The translations under genes were made by a program, and so were the position numbers. A model generated the notes under the pieces. It was not told the origin of the DNA and searched no databases. It was given only the letters and a program-made list of their open reading frames with translations. Shown one piece after another: positions 47,116 to 58,259 of a stretch of 64,000 nt of DNA. Location of the stretch: assembly GCA_947491225.1 (NCBI GenBank), contig CANLIE010000012.1, positions 1 through 64,000 of the forward strand, given 5' to 3'. Positions within the stretch are counted from its first letter, which is position 1. Every line of letters starts with the position of its first letter. The stretch comes from an uncultured Cellulophaga sp. Its GTDB lineage: Bacteria; Bacteroidota; Bacteroidia; Flavobacteriales; Flavobacteriaceae.

Positions 47116-47658
47116 ATGTCTAGAATAGGTAATAATCCAGTAACAATTCCTGAAGGCGTAACCGTAGAGGTAAACGACAATGTAGTTACTATGAAAGGTA
47201 AGTTGGGTGAGTTAACTCAAGAATTTTCAGGAGTTTCAGTAAAAATAGAAGAAGGGTCAATCATTGTAACAAGAAATTCTGAATCTAAAGAACATAAATC
47301 AAAACATGGTTTGTATAGATCTTTGTTCTTTAATATGATAGAAGGGGTTTCTAAAGGATGGACTAAAGAATTAGAATTGGTAGGAGTTGGTTATAGAGCT
47401 AGCAACCAAGGACAAAAATTAGATTTAGCTGTAGGTTTTTCTCATAACATTGTTTTGGATATAGCACCAGAGGTTAAAATAGAAACTATTTCTGAAAAGG
47501 GTAAAAATCCAATCGTAAAATTAACGTCTTTTGACAAACAATTAGTAGGGCAAGTAGCGGCTAAAATTAGGGCGTTTCGTAAGCCAGAACCTTACAAAGG
47601 AAAAGGTATTAAGTTTGTTGGAGAAATATTAAGGAGAAAAGCAGGTAAATCAGCTTAA
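47116..47658 (+). CDS. rplF: Ribosomal protein L6
   Basis: 180 residues with two related domains. L6 lies near the GTPase centre of the 50S. Starts [20 protein letters not shown]; the C-terminal conserved motif is [18 protein letters not shown]. Starts 19 bases after rpsH. Confidence 0.98.
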   Translation: MSRIGNNPVTIPEGVTVEVNDNVVTMKGKLGELTQEFSGVSVKIEEGSIIVTRNSESKEHKSKHGLYRSLFFNMIEGVSKGWTKELELVGVGYRASNQGQKLDLAVGFSHNIVLDIAPEVKIETISEKGKNPIVKLTSFDKQLVGQVAAKIRAFRKPEPYKGKGIKFVGEILRRKAGKSA

Positions 47659-47669
47659 TAATTAGCACT

Positions 47670-48023
47670 ATGAGATTATCAAAGACTGAAAGAAGACACA
47701 GAATAAAGAGAAGGATTAGAAAAGTTTCATTTGGAACTGCAACTAAGCCAAGATTAGCAGTGTTTAGAAGTAATAAAGAGATTTACGCTCAAATTATTGA
47801 TGATACTACAGGAACTACAATAGTTTCAGCTTCATCAAGAGATAAAGAGCTAGATGCAAAAGGAACTAAAATAGAGGTAGCTTCACTTGTAGGTAAAGCT
47901 ATAGCTAAAAAAGCTTTAAAAGCTGGTATAGAAACCATTGCTTTTGATAGAGGTGGTAACTTATACCACGGAAGAATCAAATCATTAGCAGAAGGTGCTA
48001 GAGAAGGCGGACTAAAATTCTAA
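47670..48023 (+). CDS. rplR: Ribosomal protein L18
   Basis: 117 residues, the E. coli length. L18 carries 5S rRNA into the 50S subunit. N-terminal basic part [20 protein letters not shown]; core [16 protein letters not shown] and the C-terminal [20 protein letters not shown]. Confidence 0.98.
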   Translation: MRLSKTERRHRIKRRIRKVSFGTATKPRLAVFRSNKEIYAQIIDDTTGTTIVSASSRDKELDAKGTKIEVASLVGKAIAKKALKAGIETIAFDRGGNLYHGRIKSLAEGAREGGLKF

Positions 48024-48031
48024 GATATATT

Positions 48032-48556
48032 ATGTACCAAAAATATAAAAACGTAGAAACAGTTAAACCAGGAGGACTTGAATTAAAAGACCGTTTGGTT
48101 GGTGTGCAAAGAGTTACTAAGGTAACAAAAGGTGGTAGAGCTTTTGGTTTTTCTGCTATAGTTGTTGTAGGAGATGAAAATGGTGTTGTAGGACATGGCT
48201 TAGGTAAATCTAAAGATGTAGCTACTTCTATTGCAAAAGCTGTTGAAGATGCAAAAAAGAATTTGATTAGAATTCCTTTAATTAAAGGTACTCTGCCTCA
48301 TGAACAAAAAGGTAAATTTGGTGGCGCACGTGTGTATATACAACCAGCATCTCATGGTACTGGAGTTATTGCAGGTGGTGCTGTTAGAGCTGTATTGGAA
48401 GCTGTAGGAGTACATGATGTATTGTCAAAATCACAAGGTTCTTCTAATCCACATAATGTAGTAAAGGCAACTTTTGACGCTCTTTTGCAAATTAGAGATG
48501 CAAAAACTATTGCTGATCAAAGAGGAATATCTTTAGAAAAAGTATTTAAAGGATAA
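48032..48556 (+). CDS. rpsE: Ribosomal protein S5
   Basis: 174 residues. S5 acts in translation accuracy and with S3/S4 at the mRNA entry. The conserved double-stranded-RNA-binding-like motif is [20 protein letters not shown], then [20 protein letters not shown]; spectinomycin-resistance changes arise in this loop region. Nine bases before the rpmD start. Confidence 0.98.
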   Translation: MYQKYKNVETVKPGGLELKDRLVGVQRVTKVTKGGRAFGFSAIVVVGDENGVVGHGLGKSKDVATSIAKAVEDAKKNLIRIPLIKGTLPHEQKGKFGGARVYIQPASHGTGVIAGGAVRAVLEAVGVHDVLSKSQGSSNPHNVVKATFDALLQIRDAKTIADQRGISLEKVFKG

Positions 48557-48565
48557 AAAAGAACA

Positions 48566-48745
48566 ATGGGAAAGATTAAAGTAAAGCAAGTTAAGAGTAG
48601 TATAAATAAGACTCAAAGACAAAAAAGAACTTTAGAGGCTCTTGGGCTTAGAAAAATTGGTCAAGTTGTTGAGCATGAGGCTACTCCAAATATCCTTGGA
48701 ATGGTAAGTAAAGTTGAACATTTAGTTTCTACTGAAGAAGCTTAA
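48566..48745 (+). CDS. rpmD: Ribosomal protein L30
   Basis: A short frame of 59 residues plus stop, starting MGKIKVKQVKSSINKTQRQK and ending VSKVEHLVSTEEA. Length equals E. coli L30 and the ferredoxin-like pattern matches (RTLEALGLRKIGQVVEHEAT). It is in its usual place between rpsE and rplO, 9 bases after the former and 15 before the latter. Confidence 0.96.
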   Translation: MGKIKVKQVKSSINKTQRQKRTLEALGLRKIGQVVEHEATPNILGMVSKVEHLVSTEEA

Positions 48746-48760
48746 TATAATTTTAGCGTA

Positions 48761-49213
48761 ATGAATTTAAGTAATTTAACACCTGCTGAGGGTGCTGTTA
48801 ATAAAGCAGGTAAAACTGTAGGTAGAGGTCAGGGTTCTGGTAAAGGTGGTACTGCTACTAGAGGTCATAAAGGGGCTAAATCTAGATCTGGTTACTCTAA
48901 AAAGATCGGTTTTGAAGGTGGGCAAATGCCGTTGCAAAGACGTGTGCCTAAGTTTGGTTTTACAAACATAAACAGAAAAGACTATCAAGGTATCAATCTA
49001 AGTAAATTGCAAGAGTTAGTAGAAAAAGGAACTATTAAAGATGTAGTTACTTTTGATGTTCTTGTAGATAATAGATTAGTAAGAAAAAATGATTTAGTTA
49101 AAATCTTAGGAGGAGGAGAATTAAAAGCATCACTTAAGGTTTCTGCTCATAAATTTACTGCATCTGCAAAGTCAGCTATAGAAGCTGCTGGGGGAGAAGC
49201 AATAAGTCTTTAA
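48761..49213 (+). CDS. rplO: Ribosomal protein L15
   Basis: 150 residues. L15 is a late 50S assembly protein with a glycine-rich N-terminus. Starts MNLSNLTPAEGAVNKAGKTV; conserved GRGQGSGKGGTATRGHKGAK and FEGGQMPLQRRVPKFGFTN. It precedes secY by 18 bases, the classic order. Confidence 0.98.
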   Translation: MNLSNLTPAEGAVNKAGKTVGRGQGSGKGGTATRGHKGAKSRSGYSKKIGFEGGQMPLQRRVPKFGFTNINRKDYQGINLSKLQELVEKGTIKDVVTFDVLVDNRLVRKNDLVKILGGGELKASLKVSAHKFTASAKSAIEAAGGEAISL

Positions 49214-49231
49214 ATCACACTAAAAAGGAAG

Positions 49232-50575
49232 ATGAAGAAATTTTTTGATACCATATCCAATATTTGGAAAATAGAAGAGCTAAGAAATAGAATTATTATT
49301 ACGCTTAGTTTACTTTTAGTATACCGTTTTGGTGCTCAAATAGCACTTCCTGGGATAGATTCTCAGCAATTAGGTAGCTTGGAAACAGGTACTGAGCAAG
49401 GTATTTTTGGTCTACTAAATGCATTTACAGGAGGAGCTTTTGCTAAGGCATCCGTTTTTGCGTTGGGTATTATGCCTTACATTTCTGCATCTATTGTGGT
49501 ACAATTAATGGGTATAGCTATACCTTATCTTCAAAAGTTGCAGAAAGAAGGAGAAAGTGGTAGAAAAACTATTAATCAAATAACTAGATGGCTTACAATT
49601 GCAATCTGTGTTGTACAGGCTCCTGCATATTTATTAGGTTTAGGTGCATTTGGTGTGCCAGATAGTGCTTTTGTTTTAGGAAAAGGACTAGATTTTATGG
49701 TTCCAGCCGTAATTATATTGGTTACTGGTACTGTTTTTGCAATGTGGTTAGGTGAAAAAATAACAGATAAAGGTATTGGTAATGGTATATCATTATTAAT
49801 AATGATTGGTATTATTGCTACTATGCCGCAAGCTTTTATGCAAGAAGTAGCATCGAGAACTGGTACTAATAGTGGAGGTCCAATGTTAATCTTAGTTGAA
49901 GTAATTCTTTGGTTCTTGGTAATATTAGCTTCTGTTCTCTTAGTTATGGCTACCCGCCAAATACCTGTTCAATATGCAAGAAGAACTGCTTCTGGAGGTT
50001 ATGAAAAAAATATTACTGGATCAAGACAATATATTCCATTAAAGTTAAATGCATCTGGCGTTATGCCTATAATTTTTGCTCAAGCATTAATGTTTTTACC
50101 AGGTATGATTGGAAAGTATTTTAATACATCAGCACTAGGTGCTTGGTTTGAAGTTCAGTTTCAGGATCCTTTTAAATTAGCATATAATTTATTGTTTGCA
50201 TTTTTGATTATAGTATTTACATACTTTTATACAGCTATTACAGTGCCAACAAATAAAATGGCAGATGACTTAAAAAGAAGCGGTGGATTTGTGCCAGGAA
50301 TAAGACCTGGAAAAGAAACTGGAGATTTTTTAGATAAAATTATGTCATTAATTACGTTACCAGGATCTATTTTCTTAGCTTTGCTGGCTGTTTTACCAGC
50401 TATAGTAGTAGAGTTATTAAATATGCAAGGAAATTGGGCAATGTTTTACGGCGGAACATCACTATTAATTATGGTAGGTGTGGCAATAGATACAGTACAA
50501 CAAGTTAATTCATATTTGTTAAATAGACATTATGATGGATTAATGAAGAGTGGTAAAAATAGAAAAGTAGCATAA
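49232..50575 (+). CDS. secY: Protein translocase subunit SecY
   Basis: 447 residues with ten predicted membrane segments, the channel of the Sec machinery in the inner membrane. Segment 1 is [20 protein letters not shown]; the plug region follows near 60-75 ([20 protein letters not shown]). The loop [20 protein letters not shown] and the end [14 protein letters not shown] are conserved. Unlike many bacteria, no adk or map gene follows; infA comes directly after 4 bases. Confidence 0.98.
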   Translation: MKKFFDTISNIWKIEELRNRIIITLSLLLVYRFGAQIALPGIDSQQLGSLETGTEQGIFGLLNAFTGGAFAKASVFALGIMPYISASIVVQLMGIAIPYLQKLQKEGESGRKTINQITRWLTIAICVVQAPAYLLGLGAFGVPDSAFVLGKGLDFMVPAVIILVTGTVFAMWLGEKITDKGIGNGISLLIMIGIIATMPQAFMQEVASRTGTNSGGPMLILVEVILWFLVILASVLLVMATRQIPVQYARRTASGGYEKNITGSRQYIPLKLNASGVMPIIFAQALMFLPGMIGKYFNTSALGAWFEVQFQDPFKLAYNLLFAFLIIVFTYFYTAITVPTNKMADDLKRSGGFVPGIRPGKETGDFLDKIMSLITLPGSIFLALLAVLPAIVVELLNMQGNWAMFYGGTSLLIMVGVAIDTVQQVNSYLLNRHYDGLMKSGKNRKVA

Positions 50576-50579
50576 AATT

Positions 50580-50795
50580 ATGGCTAAACAAGCAGCGATA
50601 GAGCAAGACGGATCTATAATTGAAGCATTATCAAATGCGATGTTTCGTGTAGAGTTAGAAAATGGACACGTAGTAACAGCGCATATATCAGGAAAGATGA
50701 GAATGCATTATATTAAATTATTACCAGGTGATAAGGTAAAGTTAGAAATGAGTCCTTATGATTTGACTAAAGCAAGAATTACATATAGATATTAA
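50580..50795 (+). CDS. infA: Translation initiation factor IF-1
   Basis: 71 residues, one S1/OB-fold domain. IF-1 covers the ribosomal A site during initiation. Conserved: [20 protein letters not shown], then [20 protein letters not shown] and [20 protein letters not shown]. One base separates its stop from the rpmJ ATG. Confidence 0.98.
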   Translation: MAKQAAIEQDGSIIEALSNAMFRVELENGHVVTAHISGKMRMHYIKLLPGDKVKLEMSPYDLTKARITYRY

Positions 50796-50796
50796 G

Positions 50797-50913
50797 ATGA
50801 AAGTAAGAGCATCAATAAAAAAGAGAAGTGCCGAGTGCAAAATAGTGCGCAGAAAAGGACGGTTGTACGTAATTAATAAAAAGAATCCTAGATTTAAACA
50901 AAGACAAGGGTAA
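50797..50913 (+). CDS. rpmJ: Ribosomal protein L36, zinc-free type
   Basis: A 38-residue frame starting [20 protein letters not shown] and ending NPRFKQRQG. Length and motif KVRAS...KHKQRQG-like end are diagnostic of L36. Only one of the usual three Cys and no zinc-binding His are present, so it is the zinc-independent form, in line with S14. It lies in its usual place between infA and rpsM. Confidence 0.96.
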   Translation: MKVRASIKKRSAECKIVRRKGRLYVINKKNPRFKQRQG

Positions 50914-50915
50914 TT

Positions 50916-51290
50916 ATGGCAAGAATTGCAGGTGTAGATATACCAAAACAGAAAAGAGGAGTTATAGCTTTAACCTACATATTTGGTGTAGGAAGAAGTA
51001 GAGCTAAAGAAATTTTAGCTAAAGCCCAAGTTAGTGAAGATACAAAAGTATCAGATTGGAATGATGACGAAATAGGTCGTATTCGTGATGCTGTTTCTTC
51101 ATTTACAATTGAAGGTGAATTACGTTCAGAAATCCAATTGAGTATTAAACGTTTAATGGATATTGGTTGTTATAGAGGTATTCGTCATAGATCTGGTTTA
51201 CCGTTAAGAGGACAGAGAACAAAGAATAACTCTAGAACAAGAAAAGGAAAAAGAAAAACTGTTGCTAATAAGAAAAAAGCAACTAAATAA
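50916..51290 (+). CDS. rpsM: Ribosomal protein S13
   Basis: 124 residues. S13 contacts tRNA and the 50S through bridges in the 30S head. Helix-hairpin part [21 protein letters not shown]-terminal [20 protein letters not shown] and a basic tail [14 protein letters not shown]. Two bases after rpmJ; a 99-base gap follows. Confidence 0.98.
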   Translation: MARIAGVDIPKQKRGVIALTYIFGVGRSRAKEILAKAQVSEDTKVSDWNDDEIGRIRDAVSSFTIEGELRSEIQLSIKRLMDIGCYRGIRHRSGLPLRGQRTKNNSRTRKGKRKTVANKKKATK

Positions 51291-51300
51291 TTAAAAGTCA

Positions 51301-51362
51301 TTAGTATTTAGAAGTTAGATTGAATCTGTTTGAAATGTAATAGTTTAGGATTCTAATACTAA
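51301..51362 (+). repeat. Imperfect inverted repeat between rpsM and rpsK
   Basis: TTAGTATTTAGAA (51301-51313) and TTCTAATACTAA (51351-51362) can pair with one unpaired base, enclosing 37 bases. The 99-base gap is unusually long for this cluster and has A-rich repeats at the end (AACAGCTAACAACTAAAAAC). No T-run follows, so it is not a plain terminator. It may be a dispersed intergenic repeat or an RNA control element. Confidence 0.4.
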
Positions 51363-51389
51363 CAGCTAACAACTAAAAACTAAAAAAAT

Positions 51390-51782
51390 ATGGCAAAGTC
51401 AAATACAAAAACAGCTAAAAAACGTAAAGTTATAGTTGAGTCAGTTGGAGAAGCGCATGTTACGGCATCTTTTAACAACATTATTATTTCATTAACTAAT
51501 AAAAAAGGAGATGTTATCTCTTGGTCTTCAGCTGGTAAGATGGGCTTTAGAGGATCTAAAAAGAACACTCCATATGCTGCTCAGGTAGCATCTGAAGATT
51601 GTTCTAAGGTTGCTCATGAAGCTGGACTTAGAAAAGTTAAAGTTTATGTTAAAGGCCCTGGTAACGGTAGAGAATCTGCCATACGAGCTATACATAATTC
51701 AGGAATAGAAGTGACAGAAATAATTGATGTTACACCATTACCACACAACGGGTGTAGACCTCCAAAGAGAAGAAGAGTTTAA
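51390..51782 (+). CDS. rpsK: Ribosomal protein S11
   Basis: 130 residues. S11 is on the platform near the E site. Conserved: [20 protein letters not shown], then [16 protein letters not shown] and the end [16 protein letters not shown], which is diagnostic. Confidence 0.98.
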   Translation: MAKSNTKTAKKRKVIVESVGEAHVTASFNNIIISLTNKKGDVISWSSAGKMGFRGSKKNTPYAAQVASEDCSKVAHEAGLRKVKVYVKGPGNGRESAIRAIHNSGIEVTEIIDVTPLPHNGCRPPKRRRV

Positions 51783-51880
51783 TTAATTTAATAGCCCTTA
51801 TGGGCATTTCACAGAAAGTGTAGTTACGATTATCGAAGGATAAGCCTTAATTCATAATCTCACTTTCATAATATCAGAAA
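51783..51880 (+). promoter_or_regulatory. Leader before rpsD, possible S4 control region
   Basis: A 98-base gap with a short hairpin (GCCC/GGGC near 51794-51805) and a longer-range pair GAAAGTG (51814-51820)/CACTTTC (51862-51868). In many bacteria S4 controls its operon through a structured leader. The place is right, but the fold does not obviously match a known class, so this is only a candidate. Confidence 0.35.
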
Positions 51881-52486
51881 ATGGCAAGATATACAGGACC
51901 AAAAACTAAAATCGCACGTAAATTTGGCGAGGCGATATTTGGAGAAGACAAGTCTTTTGAGAAGAAGAACTACCCTCCAGGACAACACGGTAATAATAGA
52001 CGTCGTGGTAAAAAGTCTGAATACGCTACTCAATTAATGGAGAAGCAAAAAGCTAAATATTCTTATGGAATTTTAGAAAAGCAATTTAGAAATTTATTTG
52101 CTAAGGCAAATAGAAGCAAAGGAGTAACTGGTGAAGTTTTACTTCAATTGTGTGAATCTCGTTTAGACAACGTTGTTTACAGAATGGGAATCTCTAACTC
52201 TAGGAGTGGAGCCAGACAATTAGTTTCGCACCGTCACATTACAGTTAATGGAGAGTTTGTTAATGTACCATCTTATTCTTTAAAACCTGGAGATGTTGTA
52301 GGTGTTAGAGAAAAATCAAAATCTTTATCTGCAATTCAGGATGCATTGGCAGCAAATAGCCGTGTATACGAATGGATTACTTGGAATTCTGAAAAGAAAG
52401 AAGGAACATTTGTGTCTGTCCCAGAAAGAGTTCAGATTCCAGAAAATATTAAAGAACAACTAATCGTCGAGTTATACTCTAAATAA
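51881..52486 (+). CDS. rpsD: Ribosomal protein S4
   Basis: 201 residues. S4 starts 30S assembly and acts in accuracy. It has the zinc-free N-terminus ([20 protein letters not shown], no Cys cluster) and an S4 RNA-binding domain: [20 protein letters not shown], then [16 protein letters not shown]. Starts 16 bases before rpoA after its stop. Confidence 0.98.
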   Translation: MARYTGPKTKIARKFGEAIFGEDKSFEKKNYPPGQHGNNRRRGKKSEYATQLMEKQKAKYSYGILEKQFRNLFAKANRSKGVTGEVLLQLCESRLDNVVYRMGISNSRSGARQLVSHRHITVNGEFVNVPSYSLKPGDVVGVREKSKSLSAIQDALAANSRVYEWITWNSEKKEGTFVSVPERVQIPENIKEQLIVELYSK

Positions 52487-52502
52487 ACAACCTGATTCAA
52501 CT

Positions 52503-53495
52503 ATGGCATTATTAAATTTTCAGAAGCCCGATAAAGTTATAATGATTGATTCTACCGATTTTGAAGGGAAGTTTGAATTCCGTCCTTTAGAGCCTGGTTA
52601 TGGATTAACTGTTGGAAATGCACTACGAAGAGTATTACTTTCTGCTTTAGAAGGTTTTGCAATTACTTCAGTTAGAATAGATAAAGTAGAACATGAGTTC
52701 TCTGTTATTCCTGGTGTTGTTGAAGACGTTACAGAAATGATTCTAAACTTAAAACAAGTACGTTTTAAGAGACAAATAGAAGATGTTGAAACAGAAACTG
52801 TGTCAATTTCTGTAAATGGAAAAAATCAATTAACTGCTGGTGATTTTCAGAAATTTATTTCTGGGTATCAAGTGTTAAACCCTGATTTAGTAATTTGTAA
52901 TATGGATGCTAAGGTTAGCATTAATATGGAGATTGTTATTGAAAAAGGTAGAGGATATGTGCCTGCAGAGGAAAATAAAAAACCTGGTGCTGCAATAGGG
53001 ACCATTCCAATTGATTCTATTTTCACACCTATTAAGAATGTAAAATATAGTATTGAGAACTATCGTGTTGAGCAAAAAACTGATTATGAAAAATTAATTT
53101 TTGAAATTAGTAGCGATGGGTCAATAAATCCTAAAGATGCTTTAACTGAAGCTGCAAAGGTTTTAATTCATCACTTTATGTTGTTTTCAGATGAGCGTAT
53201 AACATTAGAGGCTGATGAAATAGCTCAGACAGAAACATATGATGAAGAGTCATTGCATATGCGTCAGTTGTTAAAAACTAAACTAGTAGATATGGATCTT
53301 TCGGTTCGTGCTCTAAATTGTTTAAAAGCAGCAGAAGTAGATACATTAGGAGATTTAGTTTCTTTCAATAAAAATGATCTTATGAAGTTTAGAAACTTCG
53401 GTAAAAAATCGTTAACTGAATTAGAAGAGTTAGTGATTAACAAAGGTCTAAGTTTTGGAATGGACTTGTCTAAATATAAACTGGATAAAGATTAA
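52503..53495 (+). CDS. rpoA: RNA polymerase subunit alpha
   Basis: 330 residues, the E. coli length. The N-terminal domain (about 1-235) dimerises and nucleates core assembly ([40 protein letters not shown]). The C-terminal domain from about 255 carries the helix-hairpin-helix for DNA and activator contact ([20 protein letters not shown]-type [36 protein letters not shown]). Confidence 0.98.
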   Translation: MALLNFQKPDKVIMIDSTDFEGKFEFRPLEPGYGLTVGNALRRVLLSALEGFAITSVRIDKVEHEFSVIPGVVEDVTEMILNLKQVRFKRQIEDVETETVSISVNGKNQLTAGDFQKFISGYQVLNPDLVICNMDAKVSINMEIVIEKGRGYVPAEENKKPGAAIGTIPIDSIFTPIKNVKYSIENYRVEQKTDYEKLIFEISSDGSINPKDALTEAAKVLIHHFMLFSDERITLEADEIAQTETYDEESLHMRQLLKTKLVDMDLSVRALNCLKAAEVDTLGDLVSFNKNDLMKFRNFGKKSLTELEELVINKGLSFGMDLSKYKLDKD

Positions 53496-53534
53496 TTTTA
53501 TTTCCATCACGGAGATGATATATAAGATAATATA

Positions 53535-54023
53535 ATGAGACACGGTAAAAAAGTTAATCATTTAGGAAGAAAGAAGGCTCATAGAGTAGCTATGTTAGCG
53601 AATATGGCTTGTTCTTTAATTGAGCACAAAAGAATTAACACAACAGTTGCTAAAGCAAAAGCTTTAAAACAATTTATAGAGCCTTTAATTACTAAATCAA
53701 AAGCAGAAAACAATCAGTCAGTTGAGAAAGGAACTCACAACAGACGTGTAGTATTTAAGAATTTAAGAGATAAGTATGCAGTCACTACTTTGTTTGGAGA
53801 AGTTTCTTCTAAAATAGGTGACAGGCCAGGAGGTTATACAAGAGTAATAAAACTTGGTAATCGTTTAGGAGATAATGCAGATATGGCTATGATAGAGTTA
53901 GTAGACTTTAATGAGTCTTACAACGCTGGTAAGCCAAAAGAAAAGAAGAAATCTAGAAGAGGTAGAAGCAAAAAAGCAGTGGCTCCAGTAGCAGAAACAA
54001 AATCTGATGATTCAGAAGAGTAA
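53535..54023 (+). CDS. rplQ: Ribosomal protein L17
   Basis: 162 residues, about 35 longer than E. coli L17 because of a charged C-terminal tail ([20 protein letters not shown], then TKSDDSEE). The core starts [20 protein letters not shown] and contains the usual [20 protein letters not shown]. Last gene of the cluster, 25 bases before the terminator at 54049. Confidence 0.98.
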   Translation: MRHGKKVNHLGRKKAHRVAMLANMACSLIEHKRINTTVAKAKALKQFIEPLITKSKAENNQSVEKGTHNRRVVFKNLRDKYAVTTLFGEVSSKIGDRPGGYTRVIKLGNRLGDNADMAMIELVDFNESYNAGKPKEKKKSRRGRSKKAVAPVAETKSDDSEE

Positions 54024-54048
54024 AAATGATATTATTTTAAATATTCAA

Positions 54049-54077
54049 AAAAGGATAGGCTTATGGTCTATCCTTTT
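54049..54077 (+). terminator. Intrinsic terminator of the ribosomal cluster
   Basis: A ten-base perfect stem AAAAGGATAG (54049-54058) with CTATCCTTTT (54068-54077) and a nine-base loop, followed by further T-rich sequence. It lies 25 bases after the rplQ stop. Confidence 0.88.
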
Positions 54078-54086
54078 CTTTTGTGT

Positions 54087-54094
54087 TAAATTTG
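54087..54094 (+). promoter_or_regulatory. Possible -7 box of the carA promoter
   Basis: TAAATTTG matches TAnnTTTG fully and lies 32 bases before the carA GTG. No TTTG is found 19 bases upstream, where the terminator loop lies, so support is partial. Confidence 0.35.
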
Positions 54095-54126
54095 TAAAGT
54101 AAAATATTAAGACTAAATTTTATAGG

Positions 54127-55239
54127 GTGAAATATCAAACAAGAAAAAAAGCGCTAATACTATTGGCAGATGGTACAATTTTTCACGGTAAAGCTGTAGG
54201 TAATGCAACTGGTACCGCATTTGGAGAAGTATGTTTTAATACAGGTATGACAGGCTATCAAGAAATATTTACAGATCCATCTTATTTTGGACAAATTATG
54301 GTTACTACTAATGCACATATAGGTAATTATGGTACAAACAAAGAAGAAGTAGAATCTAACTCGGTTAAAATATCTGGTCTTGTTTGTAAAAACTTTAGTT
54401 ATGATTATTCTAGGGTAAATGCAGATGCTAGTTTGCAAGAATTTTTAAATGAAAGTAATCTTTTTGCAATATCAGATGTAGATACTAGAGCTTTAGTAAG
54501 CTATATTAGAGATAATGGTTCTATGAATGCTGTAATATCTACTGAGGTTGATAATGTAGATAATTTAAAAGAGCAATTGGCAAGAGTGCCAAGTATGGAG
54601 GGGTTAGAGCTTTCTTCTAAGGTTTCTACCAGAGAGCCATATTTTTATGGAGATGAAAAGGCTACTTATAAAATTGCAGCTTTAGATATTGGAATTAAGA
54701 AAAATATACTGCGTAACCTAGCTAAGAGAGATGCTTATATAAAAGTTTTTCCTTTTAATTCTTCTTATGAAGATTTAAAAGGATTTAATCCAGATGGCTA
54801 TTTTATATCTAACGGTCCTGGAGATCCAGAGCCACTTGTAGCAGCCATTCAGACGGCTAAAGATATTATTTTAAATAATAAGATATTGTTTGGTATATGT
54901 TTAGGTCACCAAGTTATAGCTTTAGCTAACGGAGTTTCTACATATAAAATGCATAATGGACATAGAGGTATTAATCATCCAGTAATGAATTTACTTACTG
55001 GTAAAGGAGAGATAACCTCTCAAAATCATGGTTTTGCCATTAATAGAGAAGAAACAGAGCGCAACCCAGATTTAGAGATAACACATACTCACTTAAATGA
55101 TCAAACTGTTGCAGGAATTAGAATGAAAAACAAGAATGTTTTTTCTGTTCAATATCATCCAGAAGCAAGTCCAGGACCTAATGATTCTAATTATCTGTTT
55201 GATGACTTTTTTGAATTAATAAAAAAGAATCAGAACTAA
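54127..55239 (+). CDS. carA: Carbamoyl-phosphate synthase small subunit
   Basis: 370 residues from GTG (MKYQTRKKALILLADGTIFH). It hydrolyses glutamine and passes ammonia to CarB for carbamoyl phosphate in arginine and pyrimidine synthesis. The N-terminal domain has FGEVCFNTGMTGYQEIFTDP; the class I glutaminase has the nucleophile Cys in LFGICLGHQVIAL and His-Glu in VQYHPEASPGP. carB is not next to it in this window, a separation seen in several Bacteroidota. Confidence 0.96.
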   Translation: MKYQTRKKALILLADGTIFHGKAVGNATGTAFGEVCFNTGMTGYQEIFTDPSYFGQIMVTTNAHIGNYGTNKEEVESNSVKISGLVCKNFSYDYSRVNADASLQEFLNESNLFAISDVDTRALVSYIRDNGSMNAVISTEVDNVDNLKEQLARVPSMEGLELSSKVSTREPYFYGDEKATYKIAALDIGIKKNILRNLAKRDAYIKVFPFNSSYEDLKGFNPDGYFISNGPGDPEPLVAAIQTAKDIILNNKILFGICLGHQVIALANGVSTYKMHNGHRGINHPVMNLLTGKGEITSQNHGFAINREETERNPDLEITHTHLNDQTVAGIRMKNKNVFSVQYHPEASPGPNDSNYLFDDFFELIKKNQN

Positions 55240-55353
55240 ACAATACAATATCGTTTTCAATAAATTATAATTAATGACCGATATAGTTATTAAGTAAAGA
55301 GTAAAGGTAATACTACACTTTTGTATCTTTACAATTAGATTATATCAACCTAA

Positions 55354-56661
<1,308 letters not shown>

Positions 56662-56680
56662 TATCTTTTTATTTCTTATT

Positions 56681-56709
56681 AAAAGCTACTCTTTTATTGG
56701 GTAGCTTTT
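56681..56709 (+). terminator. Intrinsic terminator after eno
   Basis: Stem AAAAGCTAC (56681-56689) with GTAGCTTTT (56701-56709), 11-base loop, then a T-rich run. It lies 19 bases after the eno stop. Confidence 0.85.
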
Positions 56710-56836
56710 TTATTTTTCTACTGTTAGTAAAATAGTATAATGTTAATGAATTTATTTTGTATTTTCAAGACAAACGTAATTTAGGGTTATCATTAAAAAA
56801 AACATATGTTATTAAATGTATAAATAGCTGTAACTA

Positions 56837-56868
56837 ATTGATAAACTCTTCTCTTTTTCTTAAATTTA
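56837..56868 (+). promoter_or_regulatory. Possible gltA promoter
   Basis: ATTG at 56837-56840, 20 bases, then TAAATTTA at 56861-56868: one mismatch in each box and one base over the ideal spacing of the Bacteroidota consensus. It lies 33 bases before the gltA ATG. Confidence 0.4.
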
Positions 56869-56901
56869 CACTTCTATTAATAATATTAGTAAATTACACC
56901 A

Positions 56902-58185
56902 ATGTCAGATAAAGTCACTTTAGAATTTCAAGGAAAAAAATATGAATTCCCTATAGCAAAGGGCACAGAAAATGAGCTAGCTATTGATATAAAAACGCTA
57001 CGTTCTAAAACAGGCTTAACTACACTAGATCCTGGATATAAAAATACAGGTTCTTGTGAAAGTGCTATAACTTTTTTAGATGGCGAAAAAGGTGTTTTAA
57101 GATATAGAGGATATACTATTGAAGAACTAGCAGAAAAGGCAGATTTTTTAGAAGTTGCCTATTTATTAATTTTTGGAGAATTACCAAATAAAGAAAAATT
57201 AGATAAATTTCATTCAGATATTAAAGCAGAATCTCATGTAGATGAAGAAATGAAGAAGATTTTAGATGGTTTTCCTAAGTCTGCCCATCCAATGGGAGTA
57301 TTATCTTCATTAACAAGTGCTTTAATAGCATTTAACCCATCTTCAGTGAATGTATCTTCTGAAAAAGATATGTATTATGCTATAGTAAGAATTTTAGCAA
57401 AGTTTCCAGTTTTGGTTGCATGGACAATGAGAAAGAAAAAAGGGCTACCGTTGGATTATGGAGATGATACATTAGGCTATGTGGAAAACATTCACAAAAT
57501 GATGTTCAAAAAGCCTAGTCACCAATACCAAGTAAATAAAATTGTAATAAACGCTTTAGATAAATTGTTAATTTTACATGCGGATCATGAACAAAACTGT
57601 TCTACTTCTACGGTAAGAATCGTAGGATCTTCCCATGCAGGTTTATTTGCTTCCTTATCGGCTGGTATTTCTGCTCTTTGGGGACCATTGCATGGTGGAG
57701 CCAATCAAGCAGTTTTAGAAATGCTAGAGGCAATAGAAGCAGATGGTGGTGATACTAAAAAATATATGGCTAAGGCTAAAGACAAGAATGACCCTTTTAG
57801 ACTAATGGGCTTTGGACATAGGGTGTATAAAAATTTTGACCCTAGGGCAAAGATTATTAAAATGGCAGCAGATGAAGTTTTAAATGATTTAGGTATTGAA
57901 GACCCAATTTTAGAGATTGCTAAAGGTCTAGAAAAAGAGGCTCTTGAAGATTCTTACTTTGTAGAGCGTAAGTTATACCCTAATGTAGATTTCTATTCTG
58001 GTATTATATATAGGGCATTAGGTATACCTACAGAAATGTTCACAGTAATGTTTGCTTTAGGTAGGTTGCCTGGATGGATTGCACAATGGAGGGAAATGAG
58101 ATTAAATAACGAACCAATTGGTCGTCCAAGACAGTTATACATAGGAGAAACCGAAAGGTCTTTTGTAGAAGTAAGCAAGAGATAG
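56902..58185 (+). CDS. gltA: Citrate synthase
   Basis: 427 residues, the length of the hexameric type II enzyme. It condenses acetyl-CoA and oxaloacetate, the entry step of the TCA cycle. Conserved: TLDPGYKNTGSCESAITFLD, then LRYRGYTIEELAEKA. The catalytic His residues are in LHADHEQNCSTSTVR, GPLHGGANQAVLEML and MGFGHRVYKNFDPRA; the catalytic Asp lies in YPNVDFYSGI. Confidence 0.97.
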   Translation: MSDKVTLEFQGKKYEFPIAKGTENELAIDIKTLRSKTGLTTLDPGYKNTGSCESAITFLDGEKGVLRYRGYTIEELAEKADFLEVAYLLIFGELPNKEKLDKFHSDIKAESHVDEEMKKILDGFPKSAHPMGVLSSLTSALIAFNPSSVNVSSEKDMYYAIVRILAKFPVLVAWTMRKKKGLPLDYGDDTLGYVENIHKMMFKKPSHQYQVNKIVINALDKLLILHADHEQNCSTSTVRIVGSSHAGLFASLSAGISALWGPLHGGANQAVLEMLEAIEADGGDTKKYMAKAKDKNDPFRLMGFGHRVYKNFDPRAKIIKMAADEVLNDLGIEDPILEIAKGLEKEALEDSYFVERKLYPNVDFYSGIIYRALGIPTEMFTVMFALGRLPGWIAQWREMRLNNEPIGRPRQLYIGETERSFVEVSKR

Positions 58186-58205
58186 TAAGATAAATAATTT
58201 TAAGT

Positions 58206-58254
58206 AATGTCATTTAATGGATAGGTTGCTCTATTTAATTAAATGACATTTTTT
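58206..58254 (+). terminator. Intrinsic terminator between gltA and arginase
   Basis: A 12-base perfect stem AATGTCATTTAA (58206-58217) with TTAAATGACATT (58239-58250), loop 21 bases, then four to six T. Only 5 bases separate it from the arginase ATG, so the next gene needs read-through or a promoter inside or overlapping the hairpin. Confidence 0.75.
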
Positions 58255-58259
58255 GTGAT

